In this document: positions 8,092 to 18,200 of the stretch, piece by piece | Layout of the letters: every line of letters begins with the position of its first letter | Numbering within the stretch: position 1 is the stretch's first letter | Assembly (NCBI GenBank): GCA_020634395.1 | Contig: JACKBU010000021.1 | Coordinates: 1-64,000, forward strand | DNA from: Ardenticatenaceae bacterium | Lineage (GTDB): Bacteria; Chloroflexota; Anaerolineae; Promineifilales; Promineifilaceae | DNA: 64,000 nt | Direction of reading: 5' to 3' | Program-made: the position numbers and the translations under genes | The notes under the pieces: model-generated | The model's database searches: none | Seen by the model: the letters and a program-made list of their open reading frames with translations, nothing else | Told to the model about the DNA's origin: nothing

Positions 8092-9912
8092 ATGAAAGGG
8101 GACTTTTCGCGCAACACGTACAATCCAAAGAGGCGATATCGCAGTGTGCGGATGCAGCAGGGACGGCCGTTGCTGGATGCGGACTGGAACGAGCAAGCCG
8201 ACATTCTGAATGCGCAGCAAAGCCAGGGCTTCCGCCGCATGATTGGGCAGCATGGCGGCCTGGAGGATGGCTTTTTGCTGACGGGGAGGGATACGACGGC
8301 GGAACGGCCGTCGCTCTTCTTGCAGCCCGGCAGCTACTTTGTGGAGGGGGTTTTGTGCGAACTTGACGGCGAGGACGCCATCCCTCTGGCGGAACAACCA
8401 TATTTCCCCGGCGCGGCCGACCACCTGACGACGGCGTTGGGAAAGACAGAGCAGGCGCTGCTGTACCTGATGGCCTGGGAACGGGGTGTAACGGCCGTTG
8501 AAGACCCTGAACTGATCGAACCGGCGCTGGGCGGCGCGGACACCACCACGCGCACGCAGGTGGTCTGGCAGGTGCGGGCGCTGCCGCTGGCCCAGGCACC
8601 CGAACCAGGGGAAGACGTGGCCGGCTGGCCCGAATGGCAAGCGCTACTTAACAAGCTGCCGCCCGCCCTGACCATTACCAGGGGTTACAATCTGGAGAAT
8701 GAACTGTACCGCCTGGAAATCCACGACGCGGCGCAGGGTGATGCCCCGGCGACCTGGAAATGGTCGCGGGAGAATGGAGCCATCGCCTTCGCTTTACAGT
8801 CGGAAGCGCTGGTGGTGGAGGGGCAGCAGGTGGACGTGGCCCTGGTGGCGCGGCCGGGGCTGCAAGCGCAGTTGGCGGAGGACGACCGGGTGGAGCTGAC
8901 GTGTAGGACGTGGGAATTGGACGGCCGTCCCGGCCTGATGGCGCGCATCGAGACGTACTTGGAAGCCAGCGAGGATGAAGCGGTGCAAAAACTGCGCCTG
9001 GAACTGGCCGCCGCTGCCCAGCCCGCAGACCTGGACGTGTTGCAGGAGGCAGCGGAGCGCCCCCTGCTGCGCCGTTGGGATCAGCGCCCGGCAGACGAGG
9101 GAACGGCCGTCTTACCGCTGCCGCCGGGCGAGGCTGTGGCGCTGGAACGCGGCATCATGGTCCTCTTCCCGGCGGATGAAAGCTACCAGAGCGGCGACTA
9201 CTGGCAGTTTGTAATGCGCAGCGAGGATAAGCCGGGCAGCCAGATGACCGTGACGCAGTGCGGACCGGCGCGCTGGCTGGTCCCGCTGGCGCTGCTGCAC
9301 CGGCGCGAACAGGAATGGCAGCTTACCGACTGCCGCCATACATTCCAGTCGTTGACCGACGTGTTTGCCCGGCTGCAGCTGCTGGATGCAGACTTGCAGG
9401 CAACAAAGGCGGCGCTGGCCGCCCTGCACACGGAAACGGACGTGGAGGATGAGGAGCAGGAGGATGAAATCACGCTGCTGCAGCGGCAGGTGGCCGAACT
9501 GCGGGCAACAGTCAACCAGTTAGCGGGAAGGTCAGACGGCCGTATTGTGCGCACGTATCGTTGCCAGCAGGAGTTGGACGTGGGAGAGGTGGTGGCCAAT
9601 TCGCCGACGGAGGATGGCTACGTGGTGCGGGCCGGACCGGAGGCAGCGCCGCTGGGTGTGGTGGCGCCGCGCCCGGACGATTTTGCCGCCGACGAATATG
9701 TGGTGGTTTTGCGTGGACCGGCGCTGTGCCGGGTGCGCGGTCCGGTGGACAGCGGCGATTTGTTGGCCTCGGCCGAGACGCCGGGGCATCTGGAAAAGGC
9801 AGGGTTATGGACACGCTGGTTCCAGCCAGAGCGTATCCTGGGGCGGGCTATCGACATTTCGACGACTCAGGATTTTGAGTTGATTGACGTGTTTGTGATG
9901 AGAGGGGATTAG
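8092..9912 (+). CDS. DUF6519 family protein of the contractile injection system
   Basis: 606 residues, beginning MKGDFSRNTYNP, followed by a MQQGRPLLDADWNEQ segment. This N-terminus is diagnostic of the DUF6519 family found in phage-tail-like injection clusters of actinobacteria, chloroflexi and others. Residues about 430-490 are rich in charged heptad-like sequence (DADLQATKAALAALHTE; LLQRQVAELRATVNQL) and probably form a coiled coil. A small beta-rich domain follows at the C-terminus. The biochemical role is unknown; position after the baseplate genes suggests a structural or tip-associated component. It is separated from the preceding gene by a repeat-filled gap, so it may have its own ribosome loading. 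The next gene is unrelated, marking the end of the cluster. Confidence 0.8.
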   Translation: MKGDFSRNTYNPKRRYRSVRMQQGRPLLDADWNEQADILNAQQSQGFRRMIGQHGGLEDGFLLTGRDTTAERPSLFLQPGSYFVEGVLCELDGEDAIPLAEQPYFPGAADHLTTALGKTEQALLYLMAWERGVTAVEDPELIEPALGGADTTTRTQVVWQVRALPLAQAPEPGEDVAGWPEWQALLNKLPPALTITRGYNLENELYRLEIHDAAQGDAPATWKWSRENGAIAFALQSEALVVEGQQVDVALVARPGLQAQLAEDDRVELTCRTWELDGRPGLMARIETYLEASEDEAVQKLRLELAAAAQPADLDVLQEAAERPLLRRWDQRPADEGTAVLPLPPGEAVALERGIMVLFPADESYQSGDYWQFVMRSEDKPGSQMTVTQCGPARWLVPLALLHRREQEWQLTDCRHTFQSLTDVFARLQLLDADLQATKAALAALHTETDVEDEEQEDEITLLQRQVAELRATVNQLAGRSDGRIVRTYRCQQELDVGEVVANSPTEDGYVVRAGPEAAPLGVVAPRPDDFAADEYVVVLRGPALCRVRGPVDSGDLLASAETPGHLEKAGLWTRWFQPERILGRAIDISTTQDFELIDVFVMRGD

Positions 9913-10066
9913 GGGTTCAGGAGTGGGGCGGGCATTGGTCCGGCGATTCCATTCCTCAGCCGCCCATTTTTTGCCGAAACAACCCGATTTGTTGATAATG
10001 CGGCGCGTTGGGAGCCGGCAGATGCAACACGCGTGCCTCCCAAATATCAATGTCAAGGTGGATAAC

Positions 10067-11014
10067 ATGGACGAACAGACGGTGGAAGTCATCAATCGGG
10101 TGCTGCCGATTTTGCTGCTGTTGTTTTTGGGGTATTGGACGCGGCGATCTGGTTTTTTGAGTGAATCGGTGATGGAGGGGCTGCGCAAGATTGTGGTGAA
10201 TCTGGCGCTGCCAGCAGTGCTGTTTCTCTCGTTTTTGCAGGTGGAGCTAAAGCTGTCTTACGTGGCGATTTTTGTGACGATTTTCCTGCTGTGTGTGGCC
10301 TTGTATGCGATAGGACGGCCGTTGGGCGCGCGCCTGGCCCCGGAGCATCCTTATTTCCCTTTTTTGATGACCGGGTTTGAGTATGGCATGTTGGGCATCA
10401 GCCTGTTTGGCAGCGCGTATGGGCTGGAGAAACTGGGCTACATCGCCGTGATTGGCGTGGGGCATGAATTGTTTATCTGGTTTGTGTTTTTGCCGCTGCT
10501 GCTGCGGGCGCGTGATGGGCGGCAACGGCCGTCTGACCTCATCCGCTCTTTCCTGTCTGCACCGGTTATCCTGGCCATTTTGGCCGGCATTGGCCTGAAC
10601 CTGCTGGGCCTGAAAGAGGCGCTGCCCGCCTGGCCGGTGACGGGCGGCGTGCTGGCGGCGATGGAATTCCTGGGCAGCCTCACCGCGCCGCTTATTTTGC
10701 TGATCGTGGGGCACGGCATCCAGCTGGACCATTCCGGGTTGGGTGATGCGGCGCAGGTGGTGGCCGTGCGCCTGGGTATTCTCATTCCCTTGGCGCTGCT
10801 GTTGAATGCTCTATTGATTCGGGGGGTATTGGGGCTGGAGAAGGGGTTTGAAACGGCCGTGTTCACGCTGCTCATTCTACCCCCGCCTTTCATTATCCCC
10901 ATCTTTATGCGCCAGGATTTGCCGCAAGAGAAGCACTACGTCAACAACGCGCTGATGCTCTACACGCTGGTCACGGTCGGCGTGTTTGTGGTCTACTTTG
11001 TGCTGAATCCGTAA
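10067..11014 (+). CDS. AEC (auxin efflux carrier) family transporter
   Basis: 315 residues when started at the ATG at 10067, preceded by AAGGTGG; an upstream in-frame start at 9923 would add a hydrophilic leader with no family counterpart. The protein is almost wholly hydrophobic with about ten membrane helices. It shows the AEC pattern: an N-terminal LGYWTRRSGFLSE segment, VVNLALPAVLFLSF, a middle hydrophilic loop near 150, and a C-terminal half repeating the fold with LPPPFIIPIF. Family members export organic acids, amino acids or hormones, but the substrate cannot be read from sequence. It lies alone after the injection cluster. A weak hairpin (11025-11040) follows the stop. Confidence 0.8.
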   Translation: MDEQTVEVINRVLPILLLLFLGYWTRRSGFLSESVMEGLRKIVVNLALPAVLFLSFLQVELKLSYVAIFVTIFLLCVALYAIGRPLGARLAPEHPYFPFLMTGFEYGMLGISLFGSAYGLEKLGYIAVIGVGHELFIWFVFLPLLLRARDGRQRPSDLIRSFLSAPVILAILAGIGLNLLGLKEALPAWPVTGGVLAAMEFLGSLTAPLILLIVGHGIQLDHSGLGDAAQVVAVRLGILIPLALLLNALLIRGVLGLEKGFETAVFTLLILPPPFIIPIFMRQDLPQEKHYVNNALMLYTLVTVGVFVVYFVLNP

Positions 11015-11024
11015 GGTGCAAGGG

Positions 11025-11089
11025 AAAGCCCCAGGGCTTTAGGGAGGTTTAAGAAGGATGTAAAAAGGATGATCGAAGGATGATCGAAG
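11025..11089. repeat. Weak hairpin plus tandem 11-bp repeat downstream of AEC gene
   Basis: AAAGCC/GGCTTT arms at 11025-11040 form a short hairpin 10 bp after the stop. At 11068-11089 the unit GGATGATCGAA occurs twice in tandem, with a third degenerate unit after it. There is no T-run, so termination is uncertain. Confidence 0.4.
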
Positions 11090-11262
11090 GATGAAGGGTG
11101 GATCCATAACCAGTGAGCCAGCGGCAAGCCCGAAATGCGGTCCTGGCCTGCTGTTGGGTCGGGTAAACGTTCCGGGCATCGGCCGGGGAGAGCGTGTGCC
11201 AGCGCGCGGCGATTCTTGTTACAATGGCGTTGTTGGGGAGGAATGGAGAGGGAAGGAAGGAA

Positions 11263-11315
11263 GGGAAACGGCCGTTTCCCCGGCTAACTTGGGATTGGCA
11301 AGCAGGGTGTGGGGC
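11263..11315 (+). repeat. Dispersed repeat A, copy 1 (ACGGCCGT palindrome with conserved flank)
   Basis: The element starts with the 18-19-bp palindrome GGGAAACGGCCGTTTCCC, followed by a conserved flank CGGCTAACT..GG.ATTGGCAAGC.GG..GTGG. The flank matches copies at 24643 and 25414 closely, so this is a mobile or recombining unit rather than a chance octamer. It overlaps the end of a possible 38-aa ORF on the minus strand. Confidence 0.65.
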
Positions 11316-11400
11316 GCAGCAACACCACAGAAAACGCGAGGATAACCAACAGCACAATGGCAATGACAATACCGAGCAGAAATTTCGTTGAACCGGGCAT
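11284..11400 (-). CDS. Possible 38-aa single-pass membrane peptide
   Basis: The minus-strand ATG at 11400 (MPGSTKFLLGIVIAIVLLV...) gives a short peptide with one strongly hydrophobic helix (residues about 7-29). A purine-rich AAGGGAAA lies upstream. It begins 31 bp after the TPR lipoprotein stop on the same strand, so could be co-transcribed. Its last ten residues and stop are encoded by dispersed repeat A, which suggests the original 3' end was replaced by repeat insertion. No family is recognised; this may be a chance ORF. Confidence 0.35.
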   Translation of the reverse strand: MPGSTKFLLGIVIAIVLLVILAFSVVLLRPTPCLPIPS

Positions 11401-11431
11401 GGTTTGGTTTCCCTTACGCCTGAAAGCGTCG

Positions 11432-13132
11432 TTAATTATTGCGCAGTGCCGCCAATGTTTCTTCATCAAATGGATTGCTGCCTGCTTCCAGGGCGGCAAT
11501 CCACGCTTCGCGCAGAGCAATCTCTTCCTGATCGTTATCGTTTTCTGTTTGCCAGATGATGTAGGCGTTGAAGTCTTCAATGGCGCCCTCAAAGTCGCCT
11601 GTCAAGGCTTTGGCTAAACCACGGCTATCCTGATAACTGCCATGTTCAGGTTCCATGGCAACGGCCGTTTCGCAAGCAAACATGACATCCTCAGCCAACC
11701 CCCATAAACTGGCATTCCAGCAGAGGTTGTTAAGGTGTCGAGCAGGGATCGTGAACTCGGGTAATTCGGCAATGACAGATTTATAGACATCCAAGCCGAA
11801 GCGTGCTTGTTCTTGATTTTCACAGAGATGTAGTAGGAATTCTGCATTGTTAATAAGTCTGTTGGCGACATCTACTTTGTAATCTGTAGGAACATCTAGC
11901 GTCAGAATAGTTAGTAAATTTTGCACGGCCGCTTCGGGTTCATTTAGTTCTTCATAAGCCATGGCTATATTGAAGATAGCATCAGCATTATTCGGGTTAA
12001 TCGTCGTGGCCTGCTCCCAATCGCTAGTGGCGTTTTCAAAATCAGCCTGGATAGCGTAGGTATATCCGCGCACAAGATAGTAGTATTGAGCCATTAGATC
12101 TTCGTCAGCCAATAAAATGGCTTCTGACAGATCAGCAAAGGCATCCTCCATATTTTCCAGATACAAGTGTGCTACTCCACGACCAAAATAGGCAAATCCA
12201 TTTTCAGGATCAGCTAAGACTTGCTCTTCAAAGGTCTTTAGCGACATTTCGGGAGCAGCTTCAACACCTTTTTGCAGAAGGGTAAATGCTTCTTCAAATT
12301 CACCGGCTTCATAGCTGTTTTGGGACGAAACGAGTTGAGAATTTGCCCAATCACTCTCTGTGACAGCCTCGCTTTCACTTTGGTCCAGATTGATCATGAA
12401 AATTGCGTGCAAAAGTGTCTCAATCTCTTTTCCAAATTCATCAAAAACCATTTGCGGGGTATACCCGCCGGGTGTCCCCACACTGATACTGGCCCAATAA
12501 AGAACGCCATCGCCCAACAGGAACCCATCAAAGACAGATTGACCATTATCATACTGGTCGGCGTAAAGGACATACTCCGTGTCATAAACCAGAGTAGGCT
12601 CAAGTGGAAATGCCGAGGCGTATAAAATCTCATTTTCAAAGAGCCATTCGACGATTTGATCCATCTTAACATTGGCCGCACCCTTAAAAATGCAGTTGAT
12701 GGCCACATTAGGGCTTATGCTCCAACTGACCCCCAAAAAGGTGCGGCACAACCGATTCTCCCATTCTAAGTCTGCGCCTTCTACTTGCCACTCAATGATG
12801 CCCATATCTTGAGTGAGTAGATTTAACTGCGGCGCTGTTACCAAATAATCCAGATGGAATGGCTCCGATGATATGGAAGGGGTTGTGGGAGTGGGGCTGG
12901 GGAGCGGTGTTGGAGTAGTGGTTGGTTTGGGTGTGTTTGTGGGTAATGGTGTGGCGGTGTTGGTTGGCTGTGGCGTGAATGTGGGGGAGGGAACGGCCGT
13001 TGCCGTTGCCGTCGGCGCTACAGTATCAGTTGGCACTACTTCAACGGTGGCCGTGGGTTGTTCCGCCGTTGGCGCACAGCCAACAACCAACAAAATGCCC
13101 ATAACAATCGTGATAATGCGAAAGGTTTTCAT
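11432..13132 (-). CDS. Lipoprotein with tetratricopeptide repeats
   Basis: The start is placed at the ATG at 13132, which is followed directly by a lipoprotein signal (MKTFRIITIVMGILLVVGC, lipidated Cys19) and preceded by a GGGGGA ribosome site. An upstream frame extension has no signal character. Residues 20-90 form a low-complexity Thr/Pro linker typical of surface-exposed proteins. The middle (about 90-260) is an unrecognised domain. From about 270 TPR-like helices appear (ENGFAYFGRGVAHLYLENME; AQYYYLVRGYTYAIQADFEN; NADAIFNIAMAYEELNE), with another pair near the C-terminus. TPRs mediate protein-protein contacts, so a scaffolding or sensory role on the outer face of the membrane is plausible. 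No enzyme motif is visible. Confidence 0.75.
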   Translation of the reverse strand: MKTFRIITIVMGILLVVGCAPTAEQPTATVEVVPTDTVAPTATATAVPSPTFTPQPTNTATPLPTNTPKPTTTPTPLPSPTPTTPSISSEPFHLDYLVTAPQLNLLTQDMGIIEWQVEGADLEWENRLCRTFLGVSWSISPNVAINCIFKGAANVKMDQIVEWLFENEILYASAFPLEPTLVYDTEYVLYADQYDNGQSVFDGFLLGDGVLYWASISVGTPGGYTPQMVFDEFGKEIETLLHAIFMINLDQSESEAVTESDWANSQLVSSQNSYEAGEFEEAFTLLQKGVEAAPEMSLKTFEEQVLADPENGFAYFGRGVAHLYLENMEDAFADLSEAILLADEDLMAQYYYLVRGYTYAIQADFENATSDWEQATTINPNNADAIFNIAMAYEELNEPEAAVQNLLTILTLDVPTDYKVDVANRLINNAEFLLHLCENQEQARFGLDVYKSVIAELPEFTIPARHLNNLCWNASLWGLAEDVMFACETAVAMEPEHGSYQDSRGLAKALTGDFEGAIEDFNAYIIWQTENDNDQEEIALREAWIAALEAGSNPFDEETLAALRNN

Positions 13133-13258
13133 GATTTCCCCCTGGTAAACACTTTCTAGGTCATCATCTCGTTGGCTATGTCGCGCAGCCGAGCAGTCCA
13201 AAGAGCATCAGAACGATTAACGGAATGGATGGATGTGGTTTCATGGCAGCCTCCTTTG

Positions 13259-13972
13259 TCAGGATAAAGACCCGAAGGGTTTTCTGAAACCCTTCGGGTC
13301 TGCCGGGGACTCAATCGTTTGCCGCATTTGCACGGTAACAACCAGAGCCAGGCCTAGGGACAATAAGTAGACAGCCCCAAAAATGGTCATGAAGCCGCTG
13401 TTCAGCGTGTAGACCAGGACCAGGAAAACGAGAAAGAGGATGGCTTGCACGGCCGTCCACACCTTCAGCCACTTCACCCGCCCTAAATCCGTGCTTTGCC
13501 GCTGCGCCAGCGCCGCCAGCCCGCCAAAATAGAGGGCGAGGAACAACATCTCCAGCGGACTCATAAGCTGGGCGAACCAGTCGGGCGGCGTGACGCCCTC
13601 CCAAAAATTGATCCACATGGGCAGCGGCCACAGAACCGCCACGCCGTCGAACCAGATGAGCAGATCGAGGGCAATGTGCATCGTCATGCCAATGCCTAGG
13701 CCCAATCCCAGGTTGCCCAGGCGCGGCCGTTTGGCGATGATGGCGATGAGTTGAAAAACTGTGATAACGGCCGTAACCGTAAACAGACTGTGGGTAAAGG
13801 TGCGATGCAAGCCCGCAGTTGGGCTGCCGGTAACTGTGGCCACGGCCACAGCCAGGTTATCGGCGTCGGGCAGCAAATTGCCCAGGACAATGCCTAAAAC
13901 CAGCCATTCAGAAGCGGGCGTCCACTTACGAGTGACCACACCAACGATGCCGTGTATTCCTGCTTGCGCCAT
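13259..13972 (-). CDS. DUF457/YdjM-like membrane protein (putative metal-dependent hydrolase family)
   Basis: 237 residues with six or so membrane helices. It has the HRTFTHSL motif (residues about 57-64), an early GNLLPDADNLA acidic segment, and a later MHIALDLL histidine/aspartate segment, all typical of the LexA-induced inner-membrane YdjM/DUF457 family. The function of the family is poorly known. The last 15 residues (PADPKGFRKPFGSLS region) are encoded by a perfect inverted repeat at 13268-13301, so the natural C-terminus has probably been altered by that element. Confidence 0.7.
   Translation of the reverse strand: MAQAGIHGIVGVVTRKWTPASEWLVLGIVLGNLLPDADNLAVAVATVTGSPTAGLHRTFTHSLFTVTAVITVFQLIAIIAKRPRLGNLGLGLGIGMTMHIALDLLIWFDGVAVLWPLPMWINFWEGVTPPDWFAQLMSPLEMLFLALYFGGLAALAQRQSTDLGRVKWLKVWTAVQAILFLVFLVLVYTLNSGFMTIFGAVYLLSLGLALVVTVQMRQTIESPADPKGFRKPFGSLS
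13268..13301. terminator. Perfect 15-bp inverted repeat (REP-like hairpin) at the end of the DUF457 gene
   Basis: AGACCCGAAGGGTTT (13268-13282), loop TCTG, AAACCCTTCGGGTCT (13287-13301). The stem is perfect and GC-rich, but lies inside the last codons of the gene and has no T-run on the coding strand. It may act as a transcript end-stabiliser or terminator, or be a dispersed palindromic element. Confidence 0.6.
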
Positions 13973-14190
13973 GATTAGCCCCCTTTCGATAGGTAGGAAA
14001 CGAAGCGGTTTCTCAATTGCCGCCCCGTTTACTGATAGGATAAGGCCCGTTTCTGCTCATCTCAAGCCAGTATCTACCAATTTTGGTAAGTGGCGGCAGT
14101 GGAAGGAGAAACTCAATTTTCGTTTCCTTTATGGTAAACTTTTCCCAATTCAGCGCACTCATTTGAGTTGTTGTGTGTCAATGACTGCGT
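13973..14190. other. Intergenic stretch without recognisable gene
   Basis: 218 bp between two minus-strand genes. It is more AT-rich than its neighbours. No ORF with coding character, RNA or repeat was seen. Confidence 0.5.
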
Positions 14191-15219
14191 TTACGTTTCG
14201 CGCAAAACCCCAGGAAATTCATAACTCTTTTCATCTTGCACACTACCCTTGAAAGGCCTGATGGTGTCCTCCAGCGATTGTTCTAATGAAAATATGGGCT
14301 GCCAGCCTAACTCGCGCTTGATTTTGTCGGTGTTGTAAGCCTTATCCACGTGAAATACCTCTGATTGATTGATGCCAGGATTGACCTTCAGCCTGTCCAA
14401 AAGCCGCACCATCAAGTCAAATGGAACAAGGAACCTGTCTGGGAAAGGGAACACAGGCGCTTTTTTGCCCATCAAGGCCATCACCATTTTCATGAAGGAG
14501 ATCATGTCTGCATTTTCGGTGGTGACGATGTACCGTTCTCCGGTACGGCCGTTTTCCAGCCCCAACACCACCGCTTTCGCCACATCACGCACATCCACAA
14601 AACTGTTAAGGGTTGTAATCATCGGGCAAACGGGCAGCCAGCGGATACCCTGAAGTACCTTCGCAATGCGTGGCGATCCCGGTCCCAAAATGACACTTGG
14701 ATTGAAGATCAGGCTGCGCATACGATGGGCATAAGCCTGTAAAACCTGTTCTGCTCCCAGTTTGCTGTAGCCATAGGAGTCGGTTTGGCGTTTCCATGCC
14801 AGGTCGGGCATCATCGTTTCATCGGAAAGCTGGCCGGGCCGGCGCCCGATGGCCGAAATGGAACTGATGAACAGGAAATTGCGGCAACCGCACGCTAATG
14901 CAGCCTGTGCCAAATTTTCAGTGGCAACTTTGTTTGCCTGATAGACATTTTCGGCGTCCCCTTTTTTGAATGAAACCAATCCGGCGCTGTGAATGATGGT
15001 GTCCACACCTGCAAGCGCAGCCATGAATAAATAAGGGTGCCTTAAATCGCCAGAGATCAGTTTTACTTGTGGGATGGATTCGATCTTGAGCAAGGTGCTG
15101 CGCGGTTTAAGGTCCAGCACACGAATTTCCGCCTGGGGATCATGGGTGTGAATGGCCTGGACGATGTATTGCCCCAGAAAGCCGCAGCCACCGGTTACGA
15201 GATAGGTTCGGCTTGTCAT
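14191..15219 (-). CDS. NAD(P)-dependent epimerase/3-beta-hydroxysteroid dehydrogenase-like extended SDR
   Basis: 342 residues from the ATG at 15219. The N-terminal TGGCGFLG is the Rossmann GxxGxxG nucleotide-binding motif, followed by an acidic LDLKPR end of strand 2. SGDLRHP, SISAIG and YGYSK supply the adenine-contact Asp, the catalytic Ser region and the YxxxK catalytic pair. The C-terminal half resembles 3-beta-HSD/NSDHL-type members (SFVDVRDVAKAVVLGLENG). Such enzymes oxidise or epimerise sugar nucleotides, flavonoids or sterol-like alcohols, and the exact substrate is not readable. It follows the secreted propeller gene on the same strand, with a hairpin repeat in the 68-bp gap. Confidence 0.8.
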   Translation of the reverse strand: MTSRTYLVTGGCGFLGQYIVQAIHTHDPQAEIRVLDLKPRSTLLKIESIPQVKLISGDLRHPYLFMAALAGVDTIIHSAGLVSFKKGDAENVYQANKVATENLAQAALACGCRNFLFISSISAIGRRPGQLSDETMMPDLAWKRQTDSYGYSKLGAEQVLQAYAHRMRSLIFNPSVILGPGSPRIAKVLQGIRWLPVCPMITTLNSFVDVRDVAKAVVLGLENGRTGERYIVTTENADMISFMKMVMALMGKKAPVFPFPDRFLVPFDLMVRLLDRLKVNPGINQSEVFHVDKAYNTDKIKRELGWQPIFSLEQSLEDTIRPFKGSVQDEKSYEFPGVLRET

Positions 15220-15241
15220 ATGAGCTCCCCTTTTAGAGGGT

Positions 15242-15272
15242 AACGGCCGTTCTCGGTAGGAGAACGGCCGTT
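15242..15272. repeat. Hairpin repeat C, copy 1 (two ACGGCCGT octamers in inverted array)
   Basis: AACGGCCGTTCTC (15242-15254), loop GGTAG, GAGAACGGCCGTT (15260-15272): a perfect 13-bp stem. It sits in the 5' leader of the SDR gene. The same structure recurs at 18465-18491 in the leader of the adjacent propeller gene. Confidence 0.65.
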
Positions 15273-15287
15273 TCTTTCCCCACCACC

Positions 15288-18200
15288 TCAATCATTTACT
15301 GCGATTACCGGGAGATACAACGTATGCAGCACCAGGGTGGATTCCCCATATGCATACAGTTCATAAACCTCATCGGTGTCCTGATCTGCTTGGTAGATCA
15401 CCCAGTTATTGTCGCTACTGATTTTGGAATATCCCACATTTCCGCCGCTGGTTAACATGCCATTGATCTTGATGGGCGCAGCGCCTGCATCAATGGGTAC
15501 ACTGTACAGTTCATTAACCCAGTGTGCATCCTGATCTGCTCTATAGACCACTTGGCTGCTGTCGGCACTGATTTGGAAGGAATGAACTTTGCCGTCACTG
15601 ACCAATGACCCATTGAGCTTTATAGGTGCAGCACTACCATCAACTAGTACACTGTAAAGTTCACCAATTTCATCTGTTTCCTGATCGGCATGATATATTA
15701 CTCGACTACTGTCGTTACTGATTTGATATCCTAAAACATCGCCGCCACTGGTCAGCGTGGTATTAAGCTTAATGGGCAATGCACTGCCATCAATGGGTAC
15801 GCTATAAAGTTCAGTCACATATTGCACCTCTTGGTCCGCGCGATAGGCTACCCGGGTGCTGTCGGCGCTAATTTGGAAGTCCTTTACTTCACCGCCAGTG
15901 ACCAGCGTATCATTGAGTTTAACAGGAGGCGTACTTCTATCGAGAGGCACACTGTAAAGTTCTGCATTACTCATATAGTCATAGTCAGCGATGTAGACAA
16001 CACAACCGTTGTCAGGACTGATCTGAAAAACAGCGTTTAACGAGCCTCCGGGGCCAAGTGGATCATTGAGCTTGATGGGTGCAGTACCTCCTTCGATAGG
16101 CACGCTGTAGAGCTCCGTGATATAAGACATCATACTATCTTTGATACTGTAGACCACCTGGCTGCCATCAGCACTGATTTGGAATTGCACAACCTCACTT
16201 CCACTGGGCAGTGTGCTGTTAAGCTTGGTGGCGGGTGTACTACCATCAAGGGGGACACTGTATAATTCATCCAAACCAACAGTGTCTTGGTCGGCGCGAT
16301 AGATGACATATTGGCTATCGGCACTGATTTGGAAAGAACTCAGAGAATGTCCACTCGGCATAGAGGTGTTAATCTGAACGGGAGGAGCACTACCGTCAAT
16401 AGGTACGCTATAAAGTTCAAGCACATAATCATTATTCTGATCTGCTTGGTAAACCACCCGGCCACTATCAGGGCTAATTTGATAGCCATAAAACACACCA
16501 TATCCGCTAACCAAGGGGCTGTTGAGTTTGACGGGTAAAGTGCTGCCATTGATGGGCACGCTGTAGAGTTCAAACACATCATCCGTATCCTGGTCTGTGA
16601 GGTAAACGACTTGACTGCTGTCGGCACTGATTAGAAAATCTTCCCGTACTTCCTGGCCAAGGATCAACGGTGTGTTGAGTTTTGTGGGCAAAGGCCAACC
16701 GTTAACGGGCACGCTGTAGATTTCATTGACGCCGTCTATATCTTGGTCGGCAATGTAGACGACCCGGTTGCTGTCGGCACTAATTTGCGAATTTAGCACG
16801 TCCCCAACTAGAGCCTGAGACAAACCGAGTTGAATGGGAGAAGTACTTCTATTTATCGATACACTAAAGAGTTCTACGACGTAATCGGTGTATTCGTTGG
16901 TGAGGTAAACTACCTGGCTGCTATCGGGGCTAATCCGGGAAGACCAGGGACTGATAACACCTCCAGTGGGCAGTGGATCATTGAGCTTGATAGGCGGCAA
17001 GCTGCCATCAAGTGGCACACTGTACAGGCCAGTATTGTCGGCGGTGAAAACTACCCAACTGCTGTTGGCGCTAATATCGATAAAGACTGGGTTAACCAAC
17101 GTACCGTTGAGTTTGGTGGGCGGGAGGCTGCCATCAAGGGGGACACTGTACAGCTCAAATACTTCGTCGGTACTTTGGTCAGCGACATAGACCACCCGAC
17201 TACTGTCCTCTGAGATTTGGAAATTCCAGGTGACATCACCCTCGCTGGGCAGCGTGCTGTTGAGTTTAACAGGCGGCGTACTGCCATTGAGCGGCACGCT
17301 ATACAGTTCATCCATCATGTCGATATTCTGGTCGGCGCGGTAAACCACGTGGCTGCTATCGGCGCTGATCTGGAAATAGTCTACATTGCCGCCGCTGGTT
17401 AATGGGCCGTTGAGTTTAGTAGGCAAAGCGCTGCCGTTGATAGGCACCTGGTAAAGTTCAGCAACGTTGTCTGTATCCTGATCGGCCCCATAAACAACCT
17501 GGCTGCTATCCGCACTGATTTGGAAGTTCCAAAGTACGTCACCGCCACTGGCCATTGGCCCGCTGATCTTAACGGGCGAAGAGCTGCCATCAATAGGAAC
17601 GCTGAAGAGTTCATCAATATCGTTTGTTTCCTGGTCAGCGTGATAGATAACCCGAGTGCTGTTGGCGCTGATTTTGAAATTTCCATTTACATCGCCTTCG
17701 CCGGGTAGTGAGGTGTTCAGCTTGATGGGTGGAACACTGCCATCGATGGGCAAACTGTATAGCTCATGTACATCAACTATGTCCTGATCGGCCTCGTAAA
17801 CAACCCGGCTGCTGTCGGCGCTAATTTGGAAATTGCCTACACCTCCACCGCTGGGCAGTGTGGTATTGAGTTTAGTGGGCGGATTGCTGCCATCGATGGG
17901 CACACTGTACAGTTCATCAATATTTTGCGCATCTGGGTGAGCGACGTAGATCACTCTACTGCTGTCGGCACTGATTTGGTAGAAGTCTCTGACACTGCCT
18001 CCGTAGTCCAGCGGAATGCTGAGTTTTGTGGGTGGAGCACTACCATCAATGGGCACGCTGTAAAGGTCGTTACCACCATGATAAACAGTGTAGACGACCC
18101 AATGACTATCGGCGCTGATTTGAATTCTCTCCACATCACTTCGGCTGTCCAACATTTCAGTAAGTTTGGTTGGTGGTGCGCTGCCATCGGTCGGCACGCT

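Noticed and set aside
1..9912. Prophage interpretation of the tail-like genes
   Set aside because: The protein types (DUF6519, TIGR02243-like pair) belong to contractile injection systems, and no capsid, terminase, portal, integrase or lysis gene is seen in the window. The left flank is not visible.
11194..11391. Plus-strand ORF and TTGTTACAAT promoter-like motif near 11216
   Set aside because: The motif resembles the one at 26929, but no credible plus-strand gene follows; the ORF runs through repeat A.
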